Positions 53,260 to 62,045 of a stretch of 64,000 bases of DNA are shown piece by piece. How positions within the stretch are numbered: the stretch's first letter is position 1; each line of letters starts with the position of its first letter. Position numbers and translations under genes: made by a program. The notes below the pieces were generated by a model. The model was not told the origin of the DNA and did not search any database. It saw only the letters and a program-made list of their open reading frames with translations. The DNA is from JAYQKL01 sp038142705 (lineage in GTDB: Bacteria > Pseudomonadota > Alphaproteobacteria > RS24), in NCBI GenBank assembly GCA_965217015.1, contig OZ244224.1, positions 1 to 64,000 on the forward strand. The letters run 5' to 3'.

Positions 53260-55195
53260 TACAGCATCAAAACAAGACACACGCACCAGCATCAGCTTGC
53301 TGTTTGTCGCGTTTTTGCCTATTGCATTGGCTTTTGCACTGCAAACCCATTGGCTGGTTTTTGTTAATTGGCTGGCTATGTGGGCGCTTGTCGCCTTGCC
53401 CAAAAATAAATGGCGTCTGCTTGCGCTGATTGTGTCAATTCCTGTGACCTTATTAGTGATGCAGTTTTATCTCACCATACCAAGTGATGTTTTTTTCATG
53501 ACACTTGTTTTGCTATTTAGCGTGCCAGAACAATTAAACAAAGCAGGTTTGCCCAATCCTTTTAATCTTTTAGGTGTCATTTTTTCCGCGCTTTGCGTCA
53601 TGGTTTTGTCGGTGAACTTGCTGGTATTTGTTCTTATGCTGGTGAGCTGTGCCTTTTACATTGGGGTTTTTGTTTTACGCCACAATCGTATGCCGCTATC
53701 TGGTTTGCGTATTCGTTTATTGCCCGTTATTGCCACTTTGGGTGGGGCATTTCTGGTGACGGTTATTTTGTTTTTACTGCTCCCACGCCTCGAGTTACAG
53801 GAACTACCAAGTTTTCAGTTTGAGCAGGCCAGCAGCGGGGTAACGGATAAGCTTAATATGGGGCGTTTTGCGTCAGTCATTACCCGTGAGGAAATTGCGT
53901 TTCGTGCTTTTATGCCGCGCCCCACTGAAAATGAGCCACTTTACTGGCGGGTTTATCTGCTGACTGAAAATTATCAGGGCGAGTGGGTGCGCGGTATTGC
54001 CGAGGCACAAACAAGCCAGCCTGTGACTTATCAGGCTGGCAATCGGAAATATCAAATTCGCCATGCCAGCCCAAGTGTGAACTGGCTGCCTGTTTTAGGC
54101 ATGCCATCGGCAGAGGTTTTCTCGCCTCAAATCCGCCAGACGCGGGGCGGGGAGTTGGTTTCCCAAAGCAATCAAGCATTGGCGGCCAAAGCCTGGCAAG
54201 TTAGCGCTTTGTCAGATTACAGCGACTTGAACCTGCCTGAAATCACGCAATTTGAAGGCAATCCAAAATTGCGGGCATGGGCGCAAAAAAATCGTGCGCG
54301 GTTTGAGCGTGATATTGATTTTATCAATTTTGTTTTGGCTTATTTCAGCCGCGAGGGCTTTTCTTATAATTTACAGGCTCCGCGCTTATCTGGCGATAAG
54401 GTTGACGGCTTCTTTTTTGACACGCGCATTGGCTATTGCAGTCATTATGCCATAGCCTTTGCCAGTATTTTGCGTGCAGTCAATATTCCGGCCAATATTG
54501 TGGTGGGTTATTCTGGCGGTAGTTGGAATGAATTTGGTGATTATATGGTGGTGCGTCAATCCGATGCGCATGCATGGGTTGAGGTGAAAGCCGATAATTT
54601 GGGCTGGCAGCGTTTTGACCCGACGCTTTTTGTTCCGTTTCAGAACCAGACAACACTTAATCTATTGGCCGATACGCCAAATCCATTGCTGAATAGGAGA
54701 GAGCCAACCAATGCGTTGAGCGCGCGCTTAGCCATGTGGTTGCGGTGGGCGGATAGCTTTTTCGTTCAGCTCAATAATGACATTGTGCTGTATAATGAGC
54801 AGAGCCGCTCGGATTTATTTAAATCGTTGAATCTCGAGAAACTGATTAATTTTATTTTGTTCTGGTTGGTGGTGTCTTTGTCTTTGGTGTCGCCATTTGC
54901 GCTTTTGCGGTGGTATTTATTGCGTGATGAGTTGCTGTCTTTGGATAAGAAGTTTCTTAAAATTGCAGCGCGACAGGGGCTTAAACGCAAACAAAATGAA
55001 GGGCGTTTCGATTTTGCCCGGCGTTATATTGCGCATATGGCAGAAAATCAGCCGGCCGCAAATGAGCTGGAAGCTACCCTTATGCAATATATGCATCTTT
55101 GGTGCCGGTGTTATTTTTCCTCTCAAAAAGCGGAGAAAGCGGAGATTAAGCATATGTATGAGATATTGCGCCAGATTGAGGGCGCGGCACGCTAA
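53240..55195 (+). CDS. Membrane transglutaminase-like protein (DUF3488 plus TGase core)
   Basis: A 651-residue protein. The first ~200 residues form five or six membrane helices (DUF3488), residues 210-520 are periplasmic and include the transglutaminase-like core with the catalytic triad C400 (GYCSHYAI), H444 (SDAHAWVE) and D460 (RFDPT). One further helix near residue 545 precedes a cytoplasmic tail (DUF4129-like). The triad is intact, so protease, amidase or cross-linking activity is possible. The ATG at 53240 lies within the DUF58 gene; the frame is open from 53186 but that region is DUF58 coding. It ends 7 bases from the convergent RsbW-like gene. Confidence 0.9.
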   Translation: MSLHLADTASKQDTRTSISLLFVAFLPIALAFALQTHWLVFVNWLAMWALVALPKNKWRLLALIVSIPVTLLVMQFYLTIPSDVFFMTLVLLFSVPEQLNKAGLPNPFNLLGVIFSALCVMVLSVNLLVFVLMLVSCAFYIGVFVLRHNRMPLSGLRIRLLPVIATLGGAFLVTVILFLLLPRLELQELPSFQFEQASSGVTDKLNMGRFASVITREEIAFRAFMPRPTENEPLYWRVYLLTENYQGEWVRGIAEAQTSQPVTYQAGNRKYQIRHASPSVNWLPVLGMPSAEVFSPQIRQTRGGELVSQSNQALAAKAWQVSALSDYSDLNLPEITQFEGNPKLRAWAQKNRARFERDIDFINFVLAYFSREGFSYNLQAPRLSGDKVDGFFFDTRIGYCSHYAIAFASILRAVNIPANIVVGYSGGSWNEFGDYMVVRQSDAHAWVEVKADNLGWQRFDPTLFVPFQNQTTLNLLADTPNPLLNRREPTNALSARLAMWLRWADSFFVQLNNDIVLYNEQSRSDLFKSLNLEKLINFILFWLVVSLSLVSPFALLRWYLLRDELLSLDKKFLKIAARQGLKRKQNEGRFDFARRYIAHMAENQPAANELEATLMQYMHLWCRCYFSSQKAEKAEIKHMYEILRQIEGAAR

Positions 55196-55202
55196 AATGC
55201 GG

Positions 55203-55634
55203 CTAATGCGGCAAATGCCACATCATATCCAGACGATTGCCCTCATCATGGTGAGACCAATGCGCTTCATCGGATAATGTTTTGATAAAGTGCGTGCCCA
55301 AGCCGCCCTCACGAATTTCATCTAATTTGCGTGGCGCGATTTGCGATAAATCAACCAAAGGCGCGTTATCATCAAGCGTAATTTGTAACTGCGCCTCGTT
55401 CATTTGGGCGATAATGGTGAGTTTATTATTGGCCTCTTTATTTTGCGCGGACGCACCAAATGCATGCTGGATAATGTTTTGCGCAGCCTCATCGGTTGCT
55501 AGTAATATGTCCTGAATTTTATCAGCCGAAGGCGGAGATTTGAGCGCCGATTCAAGTGCTTTCGACAAAGCGCGACGGAGTACACGCAATGCGGAAATTT
55601 CTGCATCTACTGTAATCCGAAGAATTTCTGTCAT
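55203..55634 (-). CDS. RsbW-like anti-sigma serine kinase (HATPase)
   Basis: A 143-residue GHKL ATPase of the SpoIIAB/RsbW type. The N-box is LLATDEAAQNIIQHAF near residue 65, the G1 box is LQITLDDNAPLVDLS, and the G2 region is GGLGTHFIKTL near 123. Such kinases bind a partner protein and phosphorylate the STAS antagonist on serine. The target could be a sigma factor or another output protein. It is the last gene of the leftward set STAS, phosphatase, kinase; 22 bases separate it from the phosphatase. Confidence 0.88.
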   Translation of the reverse strand: MTEILRITVDAEISALRVLRRALSKALESALKSPPSADKIQDILLATDEAAQNIIQHAFGASAQNKEANNKLTIIAQMNEAQLQITLDDNAPLVDLSQIAPRKLDEIREGGLGTHFIKTLSDEAHWSHHDEGNRLDMMWHLPH

Positions 55635-55656
55635 ATGGCGTGCGCTCCATTGTGTG

Positions 55657-56895
55657 TTATTGGCCGATACCCAAAAGGGTCAGGTCATCATGAATCATAT
55701 CAGCGTTTTGGTGTATTTCATTCACAACCGCATCAATTTGTTGTGACAGCGATGACTGGTGATGCTGCAAGAGCTGTTGACCCAATTGGTCTGCGCCCAG
55801 CATTTGGCCATCTGTCTTGGCTTCTGTTAGACCATCAGTAAAAGCAAAAAGACGGGCTTGTGATAAATCGATTATGTCTGCTTTGATATGAGAGGTCTCA
55901 ATATCCATAATGCCAAGCGGGTGCATATGCGCTCCAATGGTTTTTAATTCACCACCCTGTGTCAGTATCAATGCTGGCTCATGACCAGCATTGCATATAT
56001 GAATTTTTTGGGTGTTAACTTCATAATAACCAATAATAGCGGTGACAAACATGCCATTACTGGCGGTTTCGGTTAATTCGCGGTTCATCGCATGAACCAG
56101 AGTGGGCGTGTCGGGCAGTGTGCGGGTAAGGCTGCGAAACAGGCTATGCGTTTTTGCCATCACGAGAGCCGCGTTTATGCCTTTGCCTGAGACATCACCA
56201 AGGCAAAAATAAAGCCGCTCCCCGCGCTCTACATAATCATAAATGTCACCCGAAACCCCTTTTTTGGGAATATTGCGGCCATACGCAAATGCGTGCGCGG
56301 ATTGAGGAAACAGGTTTTCCTGTACACGGGCGGCCATGCGCACATCTTGATTGGTTTTTTCGGCTTCAATCAGATTTTGGGTCATTTCCGAATTTGCCAG
56401 CGCCAACGCTGCTGCATTGGCCAGTACTGTGACAAGAGCCGCGTCCTCTTGTTCAAATAATGGGTCTTGCCCTTGCCGATTGATCAATTGAAGGGCGCCA
56501 TAAGTTTTGTTTTGCACAATCACTGGCGCGCAAATCATTGATTTGGTGATGAAGCCGGTTTCGCTATCAACGGACATATTAAAATTTGGGTCATTTTGAC
56601 AATCTGCAATAAATTGGGTCGCGCCTGTATGAATCACGCGCCCGACAATGCCTTTATCTTTTGCAAACGCCAGACCCGTAATATCAACAGGCCCCAGACA
56701 GGCGTGGCATTCTACTTTCCCGCCTGCCTCATCTAAAAGAAAGAAACTCGCGGCTTCTGCATTGATTTGTTGCTGCACATAGCTGAGCCCCTGTGTCAAA
56801 GCCTCAGACACATTTTTATTAGATGCAAAAGCCGACATCATGCGAAAAATAATGTCGAGCTGTGGGTTTGATGTCGGGCTGGGCGTTTGTGACAT
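55657..56895 (-). CDS. GAF-SpoIIE (PP2C) serine phosphatase
   Basis: A 412-residue RsbU/RsbP-type phosphatase. Residues 20-170 are a GAF sensory domain (AEAASFFLLDEAGGKVECHA, KSMICAPVIVQNKTYGALQLIN), then a helical linker, and from about 205 the SpoIIE PP2C domain with the metal-binding segments ISGDIYDYVE-like VSGDIYDY, FCLGDVSGKGINAALVMA and FAFTDGLTEA. It should dephosphorylate the STAS protein encoded just upstream when its GAF domain senses a signal. The ATG at 56895 follows AAGGCAG; the longer frame to 56988 would run into the STAS gene. Confidence 0.9.
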   Translation of the reverse strand: MSQTPSPTSNPQLDIIFRMMSAFASNKNVSEALTQGLSYVQQQINAEAASFFLLDEAGGKVECHACLGPVDITGLAFAKDKGIVGRVIHTGATQFIADCQNDPNFNMSVDSETGFITKSMICAPVIVQNKTYGALQLINRQGQDPLFEQEDAALVTVLANAAALALANSEMTQNLIEAEKTNQDVRMAARVQENLFPQSAHAFAYGRNIPKKGVSGDIYDYVERGERLYFCLGDVSGKGINAALVMAKTHSLFRSLTRTLPDTPTLVHAMNRELTETASNGMFVTAIIGYYEVNTQKIHICNAGHEPALILTQGGELKTIGAHMHPLGIMDIETSHIKADIIDLSQARLFAFTDGLTEAKTDGQMLGADQLGQQLLQHHQSSLSQQIDAVVNEIHQNADMIHDDLTLLGIGQ

Positions 56896-56911
56896 ATATC
56901 TGCCTTGCAGT

Positions 56912-57493
56912 CTAAAATGTACCAGGCTTAAAAGCGGGCGTTGCGCTGGTGTCGTCAGTTGTTTGTGTGTCTGACTTTGTTTCTTCACCCGTAGGATTGA
57001 TATCGGCTATCAGCTCGGCATCTGTTTCGCTTTCATCAATTGGTGTTGTTTCAGCTTCCATTGGCGGGGTAGAGGTCTCAGATGAATTGTCTGGTGCGTT
57101 ATATTGCGTGCCAATATCTTTCAAAATATCCGCATCATCAAAGCTATCACTGTCAAAATCGGTAATATCTTCAACATCAGCGGGGCCCGTATTTTCACCA
57201 ATCGGTAATAATTTTTCGAGATGTGCTAATTCTACTACACGTAGAAGCTGCTCACTTAGTCTGCTTATCGTGAAAGGGATATCATTTTTCGAGCAGCTTT
57301 GCATCGCTATGACTAGGAGTGAAACACCTGATGAATCAATATATGAGACCTGCGCCCCATCAATATCAAGGCTAGAAGATTCCTCAATATCTTCAATAAG
57401 TTGCTGTTTTATATCGGGCGTGACTTCAAGGTCAATATCACCGGTTAAAATGAGCTTGAGTTGGTTCTCATGTTTCTTAAAATGAAAAGGCAT
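56912..57493 (-). CDS. STAS domain anti-sigma factor antagonist with acidic tail
   Basis: A 193-residue protein. Residues 1-100 are a STAS domain with the phosphorylation site S54/S55 in YIDSSGVSLLV. The tail of about 90 residues is acidic and Ser/Thr-rich (DFDSDSFDDADIL, then ETSTPPMEAETTP), far longer than usual for RsbV/SpoIIAA. It is the first gene of the leftward partner-switching set, with its promoter in the region shared with the pilin gene on the other strand. The output partner is unknown. Confidence 0.85.
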   Translation of the reverse strand: MPFHFKKHENQLKLILTGDIDLEVTPDIKQQLIEDIEESSSLDIDGAQVSYIDSSGVSLLVIAMQSCSKNDIPFTISRLSEQLLRVVELAHLEKLLPIGENTGPADVEDITDFDSDSFDDADILKDIGTQYNAPDNSSETSTPPMEAETTPIDESETDAELIADINPTGEETKSDTQTTDDTSATPAFKPGTF

Positions 57494-57529
57494 GGCCGTT
57501 TTTTCCTACAACTTACATTAGAAATTATA

Positions 57530-57544
57530 TTAAATTATGTTTAA
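57530..57544. promoter_or_regulatory. CtrA-type binding site upstream of the pilin gene
   Basis: TTAA at 57530-57533, seven bases, and TTAA at 57541-57544 match exactly the CtrA consensus TTAA-N7-TTAA. The site is 100 bases before the pilin ATG and 37 bases before the divergent STAS gene. CtrA activates pilA directly in Caulobacter, so a similar cell-cycle link is plausible here. The region is AT-rich, so chance occurrence is not excluded. Confidence 0.55.
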
Positions 57545-57600
57545 TTCATATTTGCAAATAAATGTGAAATATAGTTAACTTTTCTAGTCTAGTAAGTTCA

Positions 57601-57617
57601 TTCGCGCATTGCGCGAA
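57601..57617 (+). promoter_or_regulatory. GC-rich hairpin in the pilin 5' leader
   Basis: TTCGCGC and GCGCGAA form a perfect 7-base inverted repeat around ATT, standing out in an AT-rich interval. It ends 28 bases before the pilin ATG, just upstream of the ribosome binding site, and may stabilise the mRNA of this abundant protein or bind a regulator. Confidence 0.55.
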
Positions 57618-57644
57618 ATTTATATTGAGTTAAGGAGTACTCGC

Positions 57645-58223
57645 ATGAATGAACGTGTAAGAAGCGAAAAAGGTTTTAGCCTTATTGAACTATTGGTCGT
57701 TGTTGCCATTATCGGGGTGTTGGCATCTGTAGGTGTTGTCCAGTATCAAAACTATATCGACAGCACTAAAAAATCGACCACTGAAGCAAATGCAGAACAA
57801 GTCCACAGATGGTTGCTAACCACACAAGGCGCGCGCGCTGCTGGTTATGATACATCACCATCAGAGTGCAGCACTTCCAGCTTGCCAGCAGATTCAACTT
57901 CTGCAAGCGCTGTTGGTAGCGGTAATTGCTTTAACCTGCACAATACAGACACAGGTATTGCTGGTTCAGGCGGCCCATTTGAAAATTTCAAAAACGCTTA
58001 TGACTCAGAGCAAACTGGTGAAGCTGCTGTTCACGCAACAGACAGCACATCAGCCGTCACAAGCGGCACAAGCGCATGTAGCGTGCTTGGCGCCAATGTA
58101 AGCTTGGGTGACATTATTGTTCGTGTCTCAGGCACTATTGATCATATCGATGTGTATTATTGTTCAAAAGAAGATGCAGGCAACCGCTTGCAGCAAGTGA
58201 ACAGCACGGTCACAGATTGGTAG
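57645..58223 (+). CDS. pilA: Type IV major pilin precursor
   Basis: A 192-residue prepilin. The short leader MNERVRSEKG is cleaved before Phe, and the mature start FSLIELLVVVAIIGVLASVG has the Glu5 and hydrophobic helix of class a pilins. Four cysteines (in SECST, GNCFN, SACSV, YYCSK) can form two disulfides. The globular part is rich in Ser and Thr (DSTSASAVGSG, DSTSAVTSGTS). AAGGAGT precedes the ATG at 57645; the frame to 57609 is not used. It is monocistronic: CtrA-type site and hairpin upstream, strong terminator downstream. Confidence 0.93.
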   Translation: MNERVRSEKGFSLIELLVVVAIIGVLASVGVVQYQNYIDSTKKSTTEANAEQVHRWLLTTQGARAAGYDTSPSECSTSSLPADSTSASAVGSGNCFNLHNTDTGIAGSGGPFENFKNAYDSEQTGEAAVHATDSTSAVTSGTSACSVLGANVSLGDIIVRVSGTIDHIDVYYCSKEDAGNRLQQVNSTVTDW

Positions 58224-58243
58224 AAGCTAACAAATTAAGAAAA

Positions 58244-58270
58244 GGTGCGGATCTCTCCGCACCTTTTTTT
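58244..58270 (+). terminator. Strong rho-independent terminator of the pilin gene
   Basis: GGTGCGGA (58244-58251) pairs perfectly with TCCGCACC (58256-58263) around a TCTC loop, followed by seven T. It lies 20 bases after the stop and separates the pilin from the downstream ligase-like gene. Confidence 0.95.
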
Positions 58271-58293
58271 ATGCCTAAATTTTGCACGCTATA

Positions 58294-60075
58294 ATGTCTC
58301 TCTTATCCTTTATCTCCCGCTTGCCGCCGCTCGTTCTGATTAGTGGTTTTTATTTTGCTGGGCTTTTTCATATTCACTTTATGAGTGTGGGTGGGGATTT
58401 TAATTCCAGAAATATCTTTGGCTGGGTGGTGCTGGCGCTGGGCAATCTATTATTATGGTGGCGCCCTTTTCAAACCAATCAAATGCGGCGGTCTCGCTAT
58501 TTCACGCTGGCTTTTTTGTTGCCGGTTTTATGCCTCACAATCTGGCAACTCCCGTTTTTCTCGCCAAATATTGCCAGCACGCTCACCCCGCAAATTTATT
58601 ATATTTTCCCTCTTTTATTATTATTTTTCGGGCTGTTTATTCTCGGTGGTCTCCAAACTCCGCTTTCAAACAAACAATGGCGTGGACTGCTTTTGCTCAT
58701 CGGCTTTGCGGTCTTACCGCAAACTTTGCTGGTCTTTTTCAAATTTTTCAATCTTAATCCCGAGCCTCTCTATCGTGTTCTCCCGACCATTATGTTTCGG
58801 GACTATCTTGGTTTTTCACAAGAAAATCTAATGGGGTCGTTTCTGGCTTGCTTGATAGGCCTGTTTGGCTGGGCGGTTTATCGTTTAGGTGATTTAGGGG
58901 CAGGGGATAAACGCGCGCGCGGTTTCTTTTATGGGCTGTCTTTTATCTATGCGTTTTTGATTTTCTTTAACGGCTCAAAACTCGCTGTGCTGGGTTTGCT
59001 GCTCATGATGGTGATGTTTGGGGCATATGTTTTATGGCAGGGCGGTGCGCGGCGTTATGTGCTGAACTGGTCGTTAATGATTGGCCTGGCTTTTATATGT
59101 AAAAGCATTGTGCCTTATTTATTGTCCGATGTGACAAGCGTGACGCAAGATTGGGATGTGCAAGGTTCGTCTGTTCAACAGAGGCTGGATATGTGGCATA
59201 TAAGCTTGCTGGCTTTTCTTGATGCGCCCTATTTTGGGCATGGCATTGGGTCATTTTTCCATGTTTATATGGATAAATATGCCACTCTAAGTCCTGATTT
59301 GGGGCTCATGTTCAAAGAAAACCTATCCAATCCGCATAATCTCGCGATACTTCTGCTTGTCGAAACAGGGGTGGTGGGTTCGGTTCTTGTGCTAACGCCC
59401 TATCTTGCGTTGATGATTTATCTGGTATGGTCCAAACCGAGGCTTTTAATCCTGCCAATTCTTCTCAGTCCCATTCTTATTCATTGCCTGCTGGAATATC
59501 CGTATATTGCATCATCAAGCCATTATTTGATGTTTGCGCTCATATGTTTGGCTGTGCTGCATCATGATGGTTTGCCAAAAAACAAAATCACATCTGTAGA
59601 TGATGAGCCCATGTTTCAGTCAAGTTTTATGAAAAACTGCATGGCGGGTTTAGGGGCTGGGGTTATTATTGTTTTTTGTTTTTTTGCCGTGCAAACCAGT
59701 TGGCAAGATCGCAAAGGGGCAATCCGATTTCATGTGATGCAAAGCAAATCGACTTTTGAGATTCTTGCGCGGCGGTTTCAACATTCAGATATGAAACATC
59801 CTCTCATTGGCCCTCGTCAGACCACTTTATCTGTTCTTTATCTCATGCAAAGAGCGGTTGAGGAAAATGAAAAAGATTTGCTCCAAACCGTTTTGCTGCC
59901 GATTTACGAACAAAAAGTGAAGCCCTTTTATACATCGGTGAAATTATGGCGGATAGAGTTTGAGGCTTTGGTTTTGATTTCCGATGAAACTAAAATACAA
60001 GCCTTGATTGATTATGTGCGCCCCTATCGGCCAAAATTATCTGAAGAGTTTGAGGCTAAATTACGCTTGCGCTGA
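58294..60075 (+). CDS. O-antigen ligase/polymerase-like membrane protein, candidate pilin O-oligosaccharyltransferase
   Basis: A 593-residue inner membrane protein with 11-12 predicted helices. The Wzy_C-type periplasmic loop is recognisable: VQQRLDMWHISLLAFLDAP, then FGHGIGSF and SNPHNLAILLLVETGVVG, where the His and the Gly-rich turns are typical of WaaL/PglL enzymes. A C-terminal region of about 120 residues without membrane helices follows, as in pilin-modifying ligases. The nearest possible acceptor is the Ser/Thr-rich pilin encoded immediately upstream. ATG at 58294 has no clear Shine-Dalgarno; a TTG 12 bases earlier is an alternative. Substrate is inferred from context. Confidence 0.75.
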   Translation: MSLLSFISRLPPLVLISGFYFAGLFHIHFMSVGGDFNSRNIFGWVVLALGNLLLWWRPFQTNQMRRSRYFTLAFLLPVLCLTIWQLPFFSPNIASTLTPQIYYIFPLLLLFFGLFILGGLQTPLSNKQWRGLLLLIGFAVLPQTLLVFFKFFNLNPEPLYRVLPTIMFRDYLGFSQENLMGSFLACLIGLFGWAVYRLGDLGAGDKRARGFFYGLSFIYAFLIFFNGSKLAVLGLLLMMVMFGAYVLWQGGARRYVLNWSLMIGLAFICKSIVPYLLSDVTSVTQDWDVQGSSVQQRLDMWHISLLAFLDAPYFGHGIGSFFHVYMDKYATLSPDLGLMFKENLSNPHNLAILLLVETGVVGSVLVLTPYLALMIYLVWSKPRLLILPILLSPILIHCLLEYPYIASSSHYLMFALICLAVLHHDGLPKNKITSVDDEPMFQSSFMKNCMAGLGAGVIIVFCFFAVQTSWQDRKGAIRFHVMQSKSTFEILARRFQHSDMKHPLIGPRQTTLSVLYLMQRAVEENEKDLLQTVLLPIYEQKVKPFYTSVKLWRIEFEALVLISDETKIQALIDYVRPYRPKLSEEFEAKLRLR

Positions 60076-60102
60076 CGAGCGGTTTTATCGGCCTTATTTT
60101 GA

Positions 60103-61140
60103 TTACTCTTCTTCCTCTTCAATCAGGTTTTGCTTGGCGAGCTCTTCAATATATTTTTCCATTGTAATCATGCCAAATTGCGCACCTGTCTGCATGGCGG
60201 TGTTAATTTGAACAATTTTATTTTCTCTGATGAGGTTGCGCACGGCTGGTACGCAGACCATCACTTCAAAAGCCCCAATTCGCCCTCCACCTTTGCGTTT
60301 CAGTAATTGCTGGGTCATCACCAATTGCAAAGATTGCGATAGCTGTGAGCGTGCTTGTGCTTGCTCTTCAGCCGGAAACACATCAATAATCCGGTTAATG
60401 GTTTCAGGCGCGCCTGATGTGTGCAAAGTGCCAAAAACCAAATGGCCAGTTTCAGCCGCTGTGAGCGCCATAGACACGGTTTCATAATCACGCAATTCCC
60501 CAAGCAGAATAATGTCAGGGTCTTGACGCAATGCGCCTTTGAGCGCGCTGGCAAAACTCATTGTATCGCGCCCGACTTCGCGTTGAGAAATAATGCTCTT
60601 TATTGGTTTGTGAACAAATTCAACCGGATCTTCAATCGTAATAATATTTTCCGAGCGTTCACGGTTAATCTTATCGACCATGCTGGCCAGCGAGGTCGAT
60701 TTACCAGATCCAGTTTGCCCTGTGACCAGAACAAGACCAGCTTTTTCTTTTAAGATTTGATGCACAGCAGGCGGCAAACCTAATTGGTCTATATTGGGAA
60801 CCTCGGTCACAATGGTACGCAAAACCATTGCCCAGCCTTTCATGGTGCGGTAGCCATTGGCCCGAAACCGCTGTTCGCCTACGACAATGGCAAAGTCAAC
60901 ATCATTGGTCTCGCAAAACGCGTGATAGATTTTATCGCCAAGTTCTTTTTGAAAGACCTCATCAAGCATTTCATGGGTGATGATATAGTCATCAAATAAT
61001 TTAATATCGCCATTGGTGCGAACCGCGAGCGGGTCGCCAGCACGCATATGAAAATCTGAAATGCGATATTGGGCGGGTAGCTCTTCGAGTATTTTGTAAA
61101 CAAGATTATCTGACATGTGACGCAACGACTCTGGTTTCAT
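60103..61140 (-). CDS. pilT: Type IV pilus retraction ATPase PilT
   Basis: A 345-residue hexameric ATPase that depolymerises the pilus. The N-terminal part has DFHMRAGDPLAVRTNGD; Walker A is TGQTGSGKSTS at 140-150; the Asp box and Walker B are TIEDPVEFVHKP and DIILLGELRDYETVS; and the family motif AEEQAQARSQLSQSLQLVMTQ is present near 260. It ends with an acidic tail. The start may be the ATG at 61140 or the one at 61116 (MSDNLVYK). It is transcribed away from the prepilin peptidase gene and converges on the ligase-like gene. Confidence 0.93.
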   Translation of the reverse strand: MKPESLRHMSDNLVYKILEELPAQYRISDFHMRAGDPLAVRTNGDIKLFDDYIITHEMLDEVFQKELGDKIYHAFCETNDVDFAIVVGEQRFRANGYRTMKGWAMVLRTIVTEVPNIDQLGLPPAVHQILKEKAGLVLVTGQTGSGKSTSLASMVDKINRERSENIITIEDPVEFVHKPIKSIISQREVGRDTMSFASALKGALRQDPDIILLGELRDYETVSMALTAAETGHLVFGTLHTSGAPETINRIIDVFPAEEQAQARSQLSQSLQLVMTQQLLKRKGGGRIGAFEVMVCVPAVRNLIRENKIVQINTAMQTGAQFGMITMEKYIEELAKQNLIEEEEE

Positions 61141-61217
61141 TAGCCCAAGTTAGGCAAGATATGTATACTATCTTAACGCTTTATGAGGCAGACTGCCAGT
61201 CATCAGAGGTATGAATT

Positions 61218-62045
61218 GTGTTTTTTGACGAGAGTCAGTTGTTCTTAAACATCATGATATTTGTGCTTGGGCTTTGTTTGGGCAGTTTTATAAATGTGGT
61301 GGCTTTGCGCTATGTGCGCGGGCAAGACTGGATACGCCAGCCTTCAGCCTGTTATGCCTGCGGGCAGCCATTAGCGTGGTTTCAAAACCTGCCTGTTTTC
61401 GGGTGGGTGCATCATGGCGGCAAGGCGGGGTGTTGCGGTGCGCGCTTGCCCATGCGCTATTTATTTGTTGAGCTGGCTTGTGGTGGCATAGCGGTGGTGA
61501 GCTTATTGGCTTTGGGGCCAGAAAAAGCGCTCATTTATGGCATTTTTATCCTGCTTAATTGCATTATTTTTTTAACCGATTTAGAGGCTTTTATCATTCC
61601 TGATTTTGCCTCAATCGGGGGCGCGGTGATTGGCGGGCTGGCTGTGCTGCTGCTTCCCAGAGCTGGGATAGAGCTTTTGCCAACGCCCATGCAGGCTCTG
61701 TTGGGTGGTCTTTTTGGCTTTGGCCTGCTTTATAGCATTAATTTTATGTATCGGCTTTGGCGCGGGCATGATGGCTTGGGGTTTGGCGATGTCAAACTCA
61801 TGGGCATGTATGGTGTTTGGCTAGGGGCTGAGGCTGTTTTGCCGATTTTATTTTTGGCGGCATTGCTGGGCGCGGTGAGTGGTATTGTTTTAATTTTGAT
61901 GCAAAAAATACCCTATTTACAGCCCGATGGGGCGGCACAAAAAACCGCACCGGCTCTGCCTTTTGGCTGTTTTTTAGTGCCAGTGGCTCTCATTTGGCTG
62001 TTTTATGGGGCCCAGATGGCGTTACTGATTATCCCCAATCTTTAA
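61218..62045 (+). CDS. pilD: Prepilin leader peptidase/N-methyltransferase
   Basis: A 275-residue inner membrane aspartic protease that cleaves and methylates prepilins such as that at 57645. The N-terminal domain has CYACGQPLAWFQNLPVFGW and GCCGARLPMRY; the Cys pattern is not quite the standard two CxxC pairs, since the second reads GCCG. Catalytic aspartates are in FLTDLEAFIIPD and LGFGDVKLMG. About eight helices. The start at 61218 is GTG, with AGAGG upstream. Divergent from pilT, the two starts being about 77 bases apart. Confidence 0.92.
   Translation: MFFDESQLFLNIMIFVLGLCLGSFINVVALRYVRGQDWIRQPSACYACGQPLAWFQNLPVFGWVHHGGKAGCCGARLPMRYLFVELACGGIAVVSLLALGPEKALIYGIFILLNCIIFLTDLEAFIIPDFASIGGAVIGGLAVLLLPRAGIELLPTPMQALLGGLFGFGLLYSINFMYRLWRGHDGLGFGDVKLMGMYGVWLGAEAVLPILFLAALLGAVSGIVLILMQKIPYLQPDGAAQKTAPALPFGCFLVPVALIWLFYGAQMALLIIPNL

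Noticed and set aside
56949..57485. A 178-codon plus-strand frame rich in Ser and Val opposite the STAS gene
   Set aside because: It is the mirror of the acidic Ser/Asp-rich STAS coding strand; the STAS domain with its DSSG site is clearly on the minus strand.
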